Below, in pieces: positions 1-6,332 of a stretch of DNA of 8,860 nucleotides. The notes beneath the pieces are model-generated. The model searched no databases and was not told the origin of the DNA. It saw nothing but the letters and a program-made list of their open reading frames with translations. The stretch spans positions 1 through 8,860 of the forward strand of contig JACCZQ010000160.1 in assembly GCA_013695905.1 (NCBI GenBank), in the 5' to 3' direction. How positions within the stretch are numbered: position 1 is the stretch's first letter; each line of letters begins with the position of its first letter. Origin of the DNA: Chthoniobacterales bacterium. GTDB taxonomy: Bacteria; Verrucomicrobiota; Verrucomicrobiia; Chthoniobacterales; UBA10450. Made by a program: the position numbers and the translations under genes.

Positions 1-937
1 CCATGGTGAGATCCATCGTGACGCGGCCCAGCACCGCACAACGCCGCCCTCCGATCAGCACCGCCGCACCGCGATTGGAAAGCGAGCGCGGCAGACCATC
101 GGCATAGCCGACACTCAACGTCGCCACCCGCATCGCCTGCGGAGCGATAAAGGTGCGCCCATAGCTGATCGAGCTGCCGGCCGGCACCTCCCGCAGCAGC
201 GCGACCCGCGCCTTCAAGGTCATGACCGGCTGGACCAACCGCTGAAATTCCGGCAACGGCGACACGCCATAGAGCATCAGCCCCGGCCGCACGACATCGC
301 AGCTGACACTGGAAAATCCCAGCACGCCCGCGCTCGGCATCGCGTGCACGAGGTAATCTCCCGGAACCTCCCGGTGCAGCTCAGCGATGAGCGCGTCGAA
401 GTTTGCCAGCTGCTTCGTCGTGAACACCGCGTCTTCATCCGCCGCCGGTAGGTGCGTGGAGACGCTCTGAATCTTCACCCGCGGCAGCTCCGCGATTTTC
501 TTCACCGCGGCGATCGCGTCCCGTTCTGCCAGTCCCATGCGACCCATCCCGGTATCGATCACGCAATCGAGCTGCGCCGTTCCTCCGCCTGCCATGGCCG
601 AGAATGCCTGCGCCTCCTCCACACTGGAAACCGAGGCGACGAACCCGCCGCGCACGATTCCCTCCCGCTCCGCCGGCAACGCCGGACCGAGGATGACGAT
701 CGGGTGATCGACCACCGCGCGCGCCGTCTGCGCCTCCTGGAGATTCGCCACGCCGAACAGCTGCACCTCGCCCGCCACAGCCTTCGCCACCTCCGCGAGG
801 CCGTGGCCATAGGCGTTCGCCTTCACCACGGCGAGCACCGCCACCTTGCCGCCGCCGGGTTGCGCCGCCACCTGCGCGTTCTGCCGTAACGCAGAAAGAT
901 TGATCTCCGCCCAAACCCGTTGCGCCGAAGTGCTCAT
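1..937 (-). CDS. alr: Alanine racemase, 3' end cut by the window
   Basis: PLP-dependent racemase interconverting L- and D-alanine in the cytoplasm, supplying D-Ala for peptidoglycan. The first 312 residues are visible; family members usually have about 370, so the C-terminal beta-domain end lies outside the window. The PLP lysine is Lys39 in VVKANAYGHG, the PLP-contacting arginine is in VRPGLMLYG (about Arg217), and the second catalytic base, Tyr259, is in SSISYGRTF. GRVTMDLTM at the edge is the family's GRVxMD region. The ATG at 935-937 overlaps the tsaB stop as ATGA. No Shine-Dalgarno is seen before it, so translation probably depends on coupling to tsaB. Oddity: the usual NSA(A/G) motif after the TIM barrel reads PSAG (Pro201). 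Identification is firm. Confidence 0.96.
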   Translation of the reverse strand, partial: MSTSAQRVWAEINLSALRQNAQVAAQPGGGKVAVLAVVKANAYGHGLAEVAKAVAGEVQLFGVANLQEAQTARAVVDHPIVILGPALPAEREGIVRGGFVASVSSVEEAQAFSAMAGGGTAQLDCVIDTGMGRMGLAERDAIAAVKKIAELPRVKIQSVSTHLPAADEDAVFTTKQLANFDALIAELHREVPGDYLVHAMPSAGVLGFSSVSCDVVRPGLMLYGVSPLPEFQRLVQPVMTLKARVALLREVPAGSSISYGRTFIAPQAMRVATLSVGYADGLPRSLSNRGAAVLIGGRRCAVLGRVTMDLTM

Positions 938-1551
938 TTGATCGCGGTGCATGGCACCGGCTTTGGCTGGGTGATGTGCGGCTCGCGCAGGTAGATCGGC
1001 TCCAATCGTCCTGCGGCTGCGGCATGATCGTCCAGCTGGAGCCGCGCCAGAATGCGTGCCGAAGGCTGCGCACGGAGCACACCGGGAAACGCCGGCAGCA
1101 CCTCCGGCGAGAACACCGGCACACCGGTCGCCGCGATCCATTGCTCCAAATCCTGAGCCGTGCAGAGAATCGGCCCTTCGACACATTTCCGCTCCCGCAC
1201 CCGCGCGAAGAAAAACGAGCCGCGCCGGGCGTCGCCGATCACGCCGTACTCCGGCGCATCGGTGCGGAGCGTGCAGAGCGACGGCACCCCGCGCAGTTCC
1301 GCTCCTGTCGCCACGTGCAACCCCGTGGCCGCCGCGATTGCAATCCGCGTCCCCGCATAGGAGCCAGGCCCCAGCCCCACCACGATCCGCTGCGGCATGC
1401 CTGTTTCTCGCAAACACACCTCCAGATTCTCGAAGAACGCACCGGAGTGTTTCCGATCGTTCGCGAATTCGCGCGCGAATTTTTCTTCCTCCCCCTCCAC
1501 CAGCGCAATGCTGCCGCCCGAGCACGAGAGCTCCAGCGCCAGCGTCTTCAT
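934..1551 (-). CDS. tsaB: tRNA t6A biosynthesis protein TsaB
   Basis: Non-catalytic partner of TsaD in the complex that transfers threonylcarbamoyl to A37 of ANN-decoding tRNAs. The product is 205 aa, slightly short against about 230 for E. coli TsaB. It has the ASKHA-like N-terminal strand (LALELSCSGGSIAL, residues 4-17) and the family signature GPGSYAGTRI at 61-70, followed by AIAAATGL. The usual Asp of the first strand (LAIDTS) is Glu7 here. The start at 1551 is fixed by a perfect Shine-Dalgarno, AGGAGGTG at 1557-1564, seven bases upstream and inside tsaE. The frame stays open upstream to 1668, but that part is tsaE. The ATG overlaps the tsaE stop (ATGA at 1548-1551) and the stop overlaps the alr start. 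TsaD is not in the window. Confidence 0.93.
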   Translation of the reverse strand: MKTLALELSCSGGSIALVEGEEEKFAREFANDRKHSGAFFENLEVCLRETGMPQRIVVGLGPGSYAGTRIAIAAATGLHVATGAELRGVPSLCTLRTDAPEYGVIGDARRGSFFFARVRERKCVEGPILCTAQDLEQWIAATGVPVFSPEVLPAFPGVLRAQPSARILARLQLDDHAAAAGRLEPIYLREPHITQPKPVPCTAIK

Positions 1552-1967
1552 GAGCGCACCTCCTGTTGCTCGATCACCCGTTCGGTGGCGCTGAGTGATC
1601 GCAGCGAGATCCAGCGCGTCGTTTCGGGGAACAACTGTGGAAAGCGATCGGCCCACTCCACGATGCAAACGCCGTCGCCGTCCACGTACTCATCGAACCC
1701 GAGCTGCACCACCGCCTCGGCGGCATCGAGCCGGTAGAAGTCGAAGTGATAAACAGGAATCCGTCCGCCGCCATATTCATGCACCAGCGTGAAGGTGGGA
1801 CTGGTCACCTCCGCGCTGCTCCCGAGCTCGCGCACGAAACCTTTCACAAACTGCGTCTTCCCTGCCCCGAGATCGCCGGTCAGCGCGACCACGTCTCCCA
1901 CTGCTGCCCTCCGCGCGTCCTCCGCACCAGCCGCCGCGGTGGCTTCTGGACTATCCGAAATGATCAT
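1548..1967 (-). CDS. tsaE: tRNA t6A biosynthesis ATPase TsaE
   Basis: Small P-loop ATPase that resets the TsaB-TsaD complex during t6A tRNA modification. The length of 139 aa is typical. Visible motifs in order are the Walker A GDLGAGKT (31-38), the switch-like SPTFTLVHEY (56-65), HFDFYRL (74-80) and the C-terminal VEWADRF (103-109), which is characteristic of this family. The ATG at 1965-1967 lies inside the end of thiL, a 17-bp overlap, and no Shine-Dalgarno is evident, so reinitiation or coupling from thiL is likely. The order thiL-tsaE-tsaB is also seen in Bacillus subtilis (thiL-ydiB-ydiC), which supports all three calls. Confidence 0.95.
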   Translation of the reverse strand: MIISDSPEATAAAGAEDARRAAVGDVVALTGDLGAGKTQFVKGFVRELGSSAEVTSPTFTLVHEYGGGRIPVYHFDFYRLDAAEAVVQLGFDEYVDGDGVCIVEWADRFPQLFPETTRWISLRSLSATERVIEQQEVRS

Positions 1968-2877
1968 AACCGCTGGGGAAATTTCGATTTTCGATCTTCG
2001 ATCTTCGAGTAAGCCGCCCGATCCGCGTCAGCCGCAGGCGCGGAAATTTCTGCTCCCACCGCTGCTGCAGTTTTCGGCTCTCGTCCAACGATAGCGCCAG
2101 GAGCAGCTCGTAATCTTCTCCATCTGCAATCGCCTGTTGCACCGAGCAGCCACGCGTCCGCGGGAGCGCCTCTTCGTCCACGGCAAAGCCCACCCCGCTC
2201 GCGCGCGCCAGCCGCGGCAGATCGGCGCCGAGTCCGTCGCTCAGATCCATCATCGCGTTGACGGCGAAGTGCTTCGTCAGCCACCGCCCCTCCGCGATGC
2301 GCGGGGTAAATTGCAGATGCTTCCCGGCCCTCGAGCCGCCCAGGGTGCCGGTGACAAACAGCTCGTCGCCCGCCTTTCCGCCACTCCGCGAGACCCACCG
2401 CTTCTTTTCCACGGTGCCCGCCACGCTGACAGAGATCGCCACCGGACCAGCCGTCGAGCTGGTCTCGCCGCCGACGATCGCCACCTCGAAGGCCGCCGCC
2501 GCCTTCGCCAGCCCGCGGTAAAGCTCCTTCGTCCACGCCACCGGCGTCTCCCACGGCGCGATCAAAGTGACGAGCGCAAACTCCGGTCGGGCCGACATCC
2601 CGGCGAAATCGCTCAGCGGCCGCGCCAGCGCCTTCCATCCCACCTGCGCCGCCTTCGCCTCCGCGGCGAAGTGCACCCCTGCCACAATGCAATCGGTCTT
2701 TAACACCAGCAGCTTGCCGGCGCCGGTCGATCGCACCACGGCGCAATCATCCCCCACTCCCGCCACCACCTCGCGGTGCCGCGGCAGGTGCGGCGCTATG
2801 ACCTCCCACAGCAGGCGCTCCTCACCGAGCTCGCCGAGCGACAAACTCCGCCGCCGGCCGGACTGCCGCGGCTTCAT
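1951..2877 (-). CDS. thiL: Thiamine-monophosphate kinase
   Basis: ATP-dependent phosphorylation of thiamine monophosphate to the cofactor thiamine diphosphate, in the cytoplasm. The product is 308 aa, near the usual length, in the PurM/SelD-like ATP-binding superfamily. Motifs are GVGDDCAVV (40-48, Mg-binding aspartates), LKTDCIVAGVHF (59-70), GWKALARPLSDFAGM (80-94), GGETSS (136-141), MDLSDGL (210-216) and DGEDYELL (252-259). The last 18 or so residues (from about Arg291) have no counterpart I recognise. They are encoded by a heptamer tandem repeat and by DNA shared with the tsaE start. The ATG overlaps the CPBP stop (ATGA at 2874-2877) with no Shine-Dalgarno. Its product is the cofactor of the E1 enzyme at the right edge, but the two genes lie far apart, so this link may be incidental. 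Confidence 0.95.
   Translation of the reverse strand: MKPRQSGRRRSLSLGELGEERLLWEVIAPHLPRHREVVAGVGDDCAVVRSTGAGKLLVLKTDCIVAGVHFAAEAKAAQVGWKALARPLSDFAGMSARPEFALVTLIAPWETPVAWTKELYRGLAKAAAAFEVAIVGGETSSTAGPVAISVSVAGTVEKKRWVSRSGGKAGDELFVTGTLGGSRAGKHLQFTPRIAEGRWLTKHFAVNAMMDLSDGLGADLPRLARASGVGFAVDEEALPRTRGCSVQQAIADGEDYELLLALSLDESRKLQQRWEQKFPRLRLTRIGRLTRRSKIENRNFPSGYDHFG
1983..2010. repeat. Four-copy heptamer tandem repeat in the thiL 3' end
   Basis: On the plus strand four adjacent heptamers read TTCGATT, TTCGATC, TTCGATC and TTCGAGT. On the coding strand this is a run of GATCGAA-type units. It sits in frame near the 3' end of thiL, encoding roughly RRSKIENR, just upstream of the tsaE start. The unit is not a multiple of three, so copy-number change would shift the thiL frame. 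I recall similar GATCGAA/AATCGAA runs between genes in Verrucomicrobiota-type genomes, but cannot verify this here. Confidence 0.75.
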
Positions 2878-3692
2878 GGCTGCTGCACCAGCTCTGGAAA
2901 CGCCAGCGCCACCAGCGTCATGGAATTAAACAGCGCATGCATTGTCATCGGCACGAGGATCGACCCACTCCACTCATACGCGAGCGTGAAGCAAATCCCG
3001 AGCATGAAGAGCGGCACCGCCGACGGCACATGCGCATGCACGAGCGCGAAGAGCGCCGCGTTGATCAAAATTCCCGCGAAAACTCCGAGGTATCGCTTCA
3101 GCACCCCGTAAAGGAAAAACCGGAAGATGAACTCCTCCACCAGCGGCGCGATCGCCACCGCGAGGATGATAATCAGGGCCCGCTGCTCGATCGTCTGCGA
3201 GCCGGTGAACATCTCCACAATCCCCTGCTTGCTGGAAGAACCGCCGAGGATTCGCTGCGTCAGCAGATCTGCCAGGAAGAGGACGGGGTAGGCCGCGAAG
3301 AGCAGCACCAGCCCGGTGAGGAACGTGCGCCAGAAGCCGAACTTCGCGAACCCGCCTAACGAGTTCAGATTGATGCCGCGAAAGTGGAGGAACATCGCGA
3401 TGAACAGGAGCAACGCGACCGAAAGGAGTGAATTGGCGAGGAGATCACCCGTCTGCAGCGTCACCGCCCCGGTGCGGGACGTGGCCACCCACGCGTTCAA
3501 CAGGAAGAGGCCGGCGAGACAACCCGCCACCACCGCCTCGGGCAGACCGAAGGTCCGCTCCTCTCCCGTGACCCCCTCCACCGCCGGGCGCAGCGCGATC
3601 TGCCGGACGAGCGCGAGGTAGATAAATATCCCGCCGACGAGAAACAACGAATTCAGCAGCACCGTCAGTGCTGTCACCAGACCAGCGGCCAT
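2874..3692 (-). CDS. CPBP-family intramembrane glutamic/metallo-protease (Abi/Rce1-like)
   Basis: Predicted multi-pass membrane protease of the CPBP (Rce1/CAAX prenyl protease 2) family, 272 aa. Hydrophobic segments lie at about 6-30, 52-68, 85-102, 124-145, 172-186, 200-218 and 224-262. All family motifs are present: EEFIFR (Glu186, Glu187, Arg191), FALVH with His219, and HALFN with His252 and Asn256. These residues form the active site in characterised members. The substrate cannot be told; bacterial members have been linked to protein processing, bacteriocin immunity and unknown roles. The start at 3692 follows an AGGGG Shine-Dalgarno (3702-3706) nine bases upstream that overlaps the sppA stop. 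The stop overlaps the thiL start. Placement directly behind sppA suggests a shared membrane-proteolysis context, though co-transcription is all that is shown. Confidence 0.9.
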   Translation of the reverse strand: MAAGLVTALTVLLNSLFLVGGIFIYLALVRQIALRPAVEGVTGEERTFGLPEAVVAGCLAGLFLLNAWVATSRTGAVTLQTGDLLANSLLSVALLLFIAMFLHFRGINLNSLGGFAKFGFWRTFLTGLVLLFAAYPVLFLADLLTQRILGGSSSKQGIVEMFTGSQTIEQRALIIILAVAIAPLVEEFIFRFFLYGVLKRYLGVFAGILINAALFALVHAHVPSAVPLFMLGICFTLAYEWSGSILVPMTMHALFNSMTLVALAFPELVQQP

Positions 3693-3704
3693 GATGCGCC
3701 GCCC

Positions 3705-4712
3705 CTAAGGAGCGTAGTAGCTCGGCAGGTAATAGGCGCGACCGGATTCCAGCTGCGGCAGCAACTGCTTCGGCAGCGTCACCTCGATCGTCCGATCCGA
3801 TTGGCTCAGCGCGCGGAAAAAACGCCCCAGCGTGAAGGGCGGGCCATATTTCACCACCGTGGCGGTCGGCGCATTCCCCAACTCCTTCGCCTTCCGATAT
3901 GCGTCCTCGATCTGCCCGAGGCCGTCGATCAGCTTGTGCTCCTGCGCATCGCGTCCGGAAAGAATCCGCCCATCCGCGACGGTGTTCCGCAGCGTCTCCG
4001 CCGAGAGATTCCGCTCCGTCGCCACAATGCCGAGGAACTTCTCATACGTGCCCATGACAAATCCCTGCACGTATTGCCGTTCCTCCTCCGTGATCGGCCG
4101 GCTGCCGCTGAGCATGTCTTTGAACTCGCCGCTCTTGAAGGTGATCGCCGCCAGCCCCACCTTCCCGAGCAGTTCCTCGTAGTTCAGTGTCTGGATGATC
4201 ACGCCGATGCTGCCGGTGATCGTGGTGTCATTCGCCATCAGGAACTGGCCCCCGCAGGCCACGTAGTAACCGCCGGAAGCCGCCAACGAATTCATGTAAA
4301 CCACCACCGGCTTCTTCGCGCGGGCGCGGACGACGGCATGGTAGATCGCGTCGGACGCAGTGACTTCCCCGCCGGGCGAGTCGATCTCCAGCACGATCGC
4401 GCGGACGTCATCGTCCTCCTGCGCCTGATCGAGCGCATAGCGCATGTCGTCCACCATCGATTCGCCGACGTTCCCCTGCCGGGCGGTGCTGATCACCCCG
4501 CGGAGCGAGATCAACGCGATCTTCGGCCCGGTGGTTCTGCCGCCGCGCTCCACCACCACCTCACGGAAGCGAGGCATCGGTTCATTCAGTCGAGTCGGCC
4601 CGCCAAAACGACTGACCGCCGCCAGGCCCAGCATCATGTTGATGACGATGCTGGCGCAAAGCGCGACAAAGAGAAAAATAGTGAGGCAACCCAGCCTGTT
4701 ATTGGTGGCCAT
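3705..4712 (-). CDS. sppA: Signal peptide peptidase SppA, short (36K) type
   Basis: Membrane-anchored serine protease with a Ser/Lys dyad that degrades signal peptides left after preprotein export. From the ATG at 4712 the product is 335 aa, the size of the single-domain Gram-positive/archaeal type rather than the 67K E. coli type. A membrane anchor spans about residues 7-33. The protease domain has EIDSPGGEV (109-117), the nucleophile Ser146 in NSLAASGGYY, TGSIGVI (166-172) and the base Lys198 in SGEFKDML. Spacing matches B. subtilis SppA (Ser147, Lys199). A GTG at 4748 would add 12 residues; I prefer ATG 4712 because the anchor then starts near the N-terminus, although neither start has a convincing Shine-Dalgarno. 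It is first in the six-gene run, so the operon promoter should lie in 4713-4828. Confidence 0.94.
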   Translation of the reverse strand: MATNNRLGCLTIFLFVALCASIVINMMLGLAAVSRFGGPTRLNEPMPRFREVVVERGGRTTGPKIALISLRGVISTARQGNVGESMVDDMRYALDQAQEDDDVRAIVLEIDSPGGEVTASDAIYHAVVRARAKKPVVVYMNSLAASGGYYVACGGQFLMANDTTITGSIGVIIQTLNYEELLGKVGLAAITFKSGEFKDMLSGSRPITEEERQYVQGFVMGTYEKFLGIVATERNLSAETLRNTVADGRILSGRDAQEHKLIDGLGQIEDAYRKAKELGNAPTATVVKYGPPFTLGRFFRALSQSDRTIEVTLPKQLLPQLESGRAYYLPSYYAP

Positions 4713-4828
4713 AGCGGCTGCTAATTGACCGGAGAACAGCTGAGGCACAAGCGGTTTTAGCCTCTCGCAAGGGCTGCGGAAGCACCGACAGGGGAAGCTC
4801 TGGCCCGGAACGTGCTCAGCAGCAACTC

Positions 4829-5038
4829 ATGAATAGCACTGGTCAGCTTCCAGTTAGCGACTCAGCCGTTCGCCCGGCAGAGAAGGCGAAACGCAGAGGC
4901 CGACCGCGCAAGGTTGCCGCCTCTGCTCCCGCGCCGGGAGAGCGCGAGCCAGCGGCCGTCGGAACTCTCACGCGCACCAAAAGCCTGCTCCTGGCAGCTC
5001 TTCGGGTGTGGGAATTCAAGCAGCGCGGCCTCGGCTAA
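4829..5038 (+). CDS. Possible small AT-hook protein (69 aa)
   Basis: This ORF is not recognised as a known family. It is on the opposite strand to its neighbours, filling the gap between sppA and lysC. Residues 19-28 (KAKRRGRPRK) contain the RGRP core of an AT-hook with flanking basic residues, which in known proteins binds the minor groove of AT-rich DNA. An Ala/Pro-rich linker follows, then a possibly helical C-terminus (TKSLLLAALRVWEF, about 50-63). Third codon positions look moderately GC-rich, like the sure genes. Against it: no Shine-Dalgarno precedes the ATG, no promoter is clear, and GC-rich DNA readily encodes Arg/Pro/Ala stretches by chance. It could be non-coding. Confidence 0.4.
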   Translation: MNSTGQLPVSDSAVRPAEKAKRRGRPRKVAASAPAPGEREPAAVGTLTRTKSLLLAALRVWEFKQRGLG

Positions 5039-5049
5039 CCTTTGCTGGC

Positions 5050-5068
5050 TCGCGGGAGATGCCCGCGA
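5050..5068. terminator. Hairpin after lysC, possible terminator
   Basis: Perfect 7-bp inverted repeat TCGCGGG (5050-5056) and CCCGCGA (5062-5068) with a 5-nt loop. It lies 15 nt past the lysC stop and 12 nt past the stop of the small plus-strand ORF, the right place for a terminator serving both. There is no U-tract on either side, so intrinsic termination is doubtful; it may only protect the 3' end. Confidence 0.3.
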
Positions 5069-5082
5069 CCACCAGATCGAAT

Positions 5083-6312
5083 TCATAGCGCCGGTTTTGC
5101 GAGGCCAAACGCCGCATGGGTGAGCTGCGCCGCGCGATCGGCGTCCCTTTCTTCGATCACCACCGCGATCTTGATCTCGGAGGTGGAGATGAGCTGAATG
5201 TTCACTCCACCCTCCCCGAGACAGTCGAACAACCGCGTCGCCACGCCCGCATGTGAACGCATCCCGATGCCGACCACGCTCAGCTTCGCCACGCCGCTCT
5301 GGGTAGCGATCCGCTCCGCGCCAATCTCCTCCGCGACCGGCCGCAGCAGCTCCTCCGTCTGCGGCAGATCGCCTTCGTGAATCGTAAACGAAATGTCGGT
5401 GGTCTTCTGATCGGAGGCGTTCTGCACGATCATGTCCACGAGGACGTTCGCTGCTGACACCGCCGAGAAAATGCGGCTGGCGGTGCCCGGCGCATCCGGC
5501 ACACCCGCCATGGTGATCTTCGCCTGCTTCCGTTCGATCGTGATGCCGCGGATCACCACATCTTCCATGCTCGCGGTTTCCTCCTTCGCCACCGTCCCGG
5601 CCTTTCGACCAAAGCTCGACCGAACCTCGAACGGCACGCCGAATTTTTTTGCAAACTCGACCGCGCGCGATTGCATCACCTTCGCGCCGGCACCCGCCAT
5701 CTCGAGCAATTCGTCGTAGGCGATCTCCTGCATCTGCGTCGCATCCGGGACCACGCGTGGATCGCAGCTGAACACCCCATCCACGTCCGTGAAAATCTGA
5801 CAAGCGTCCGCCCCCAGCGCGCCGGCCAGCGCGATCGCCGTCAGGTCCGATCCGCCGCGGCCGAGCGTCGTCGTCTCGCCATCGACGGTGCGGCCTTGAA
5901 ACCCCGCCACCACCACGATGAAACCCTCCGACACGAGCTCCTCGATGAGCTTCGGATTGATATTCGAGATCTTCGCGCGCGTGTGGGCGCGGTCAGTGAC
6001 GATCCCCGCCTGCGCGCCCGTGAGCGAAATTGCTTTCCCGCCCAGCGCGTTCACCGCCATCGCCACGAGCGCGATCGACGTCTGCTCGCCGGTGGCCAGC
6101 AGCGCGTCCATCTCACGCTCAGAGCCGGAAGGCTGCGGCGACACTTCGCCCGCGAGCTTGAGCAGTTGATCCGTCACACCGGACATCGCGGAGATCACCG
6201 CCACTACCTCGGCGCCGCTCCGTTGTGTCTCGATCAGGCGCGCCGCGACATTGCGGATGCGCTCGGCGCTTCCCACGGAGGTGCCGCCATATTTCTGAAC
6301 GATCAAACGCAT
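5083..6312 (-). CDS. lysC: Aspartate kinase with C-terminal ACT domains
   Basis: Phosphorylates L-aspartate, the first step toward lysine, threonine, methionine and diaminopimelate. The 409 aa match the monofunctional LysC type. The kinase domain starts with the nucleotide-binding VQKYGGTSVGS (5-15) and has SAMSGVTD (41-48), GFQGRT (137-142), the substrate/ATP segment TTTLGRGGSDLTA (147-159) and FTDVDGVFSCDPR (174-186). Two ACT domains follow (about 264-409), with VDMIVQN (292-298) and NIQLISTSEIKI (371-382), the region where lysine and threonine bind and feedback mutations map in homologues. The ATG at 6310-6312 fits the conserved N-terminus; the frame is open to 6546 but that part overlaps thrC. 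The gene lies 20 nt after thrC. A strong internal ribosome site precedes Met249 and could give a 161-aa beta subunit. Confidence 0.96.
   Translation of the reverse strand: MRLIVQKYGGTSVGSAERIRNVAARLIETQRSGAEVVAVISAMSGVTDQLLKLAGEVSPQPSGSEREMDALLATGEQTSIALVAMAVNALGGKAISLTGAQAGIVTDRAHTRAKISNINPKLIEELVSEGFIVVVAGFQGRTVDGETTTLGRGGSDLTAIALAGALGADACQIFTDVDGVFSCDPRVVPDATQMQEIAYDELLEMAGAGAKVMQSRAVEFAKKFGVPFEVRSSFGRKAGTVAKEETASMEDVVIRGITIERKQAKITMAGVPDAPGTASRIFSAVSAANVLVDMIVQNASDQKTTDISFTIHEGDLPQTEELLRPVAEEIGAERIATQSGVAKLSVVGIGMRSHAGVATRLFDCLGEGGVNIQLISTSEIKIAVVIEERDADRAAQLTHAAFGLAKPAL
5566..5586 (-). promoter_or_regulatory. Internal ribosome site and start for a LysC beta subunit
   Basis: On the lysC strand AAGGAGGA (5579-5586) precedes an in-frame ATG (5566-5568, Met249), with 11 nt between GGAGG and ATG. 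Initiation here would give the last 161 residues, which are just the ACT regulatory region. Thermus, Bacillus AKII and Corynebacterium aspartokinases are known to make such a beta chain from an in-frame internal start. The spacing is slightly long but usable. The lysC start itself has no such good Shine-Dalgarno. Confidence 0.6.
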
Positions 6313-6332
6313 GCGCAACCGGTATTCGGGAA

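Larger units (their letters stand above)
4713..5082. other. Gap between sppA and lysC
   Basis: About 370 nt without a recognised conserved gene. It should hold the promoter of the sppA-to-alr run and the end of the thrC-lysC transcript. I see no convincing sigma70-type -35/-10 pair. It contains the possible small plus-strand gene at 4829-5038 and the hairpin at 5050-5068. Positions 4713-4828 contain only a weak GAGGC/GCCTC inverted repeat (4742-4746 and 4760-4764). Confidence 0.6.

Noticed and set aside
934..1551. TsaB with Glu7 instead of the usual Asp as sign of a degenerate or pseudogene copy
   Set aside because: The frame is intact, the GPGSYAGTRI signature and an excellent Shine-Dalgarno are present, and TsaB is non-catalytic, so the change is probably tolerated.
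3801..4724. Long open frame on the plus strand (307 codons) opposite sppA
   Set aside because: The opposite strand encodes a full SppA with catalytic residues; this frame is His/Arg/Asp-rich without domain signs.
4862..5086. 74-codon minus-strand frame whose ATG overlaps the lysC stop as ATGA
   Set aside because: The overlap imitates the neighbouring coupled genes, but the product is Arg/Ser-rich, has no Shine-Dalgarno or motif, and is antisense to the more plausible AT-hook frame and its flanking hairpin.
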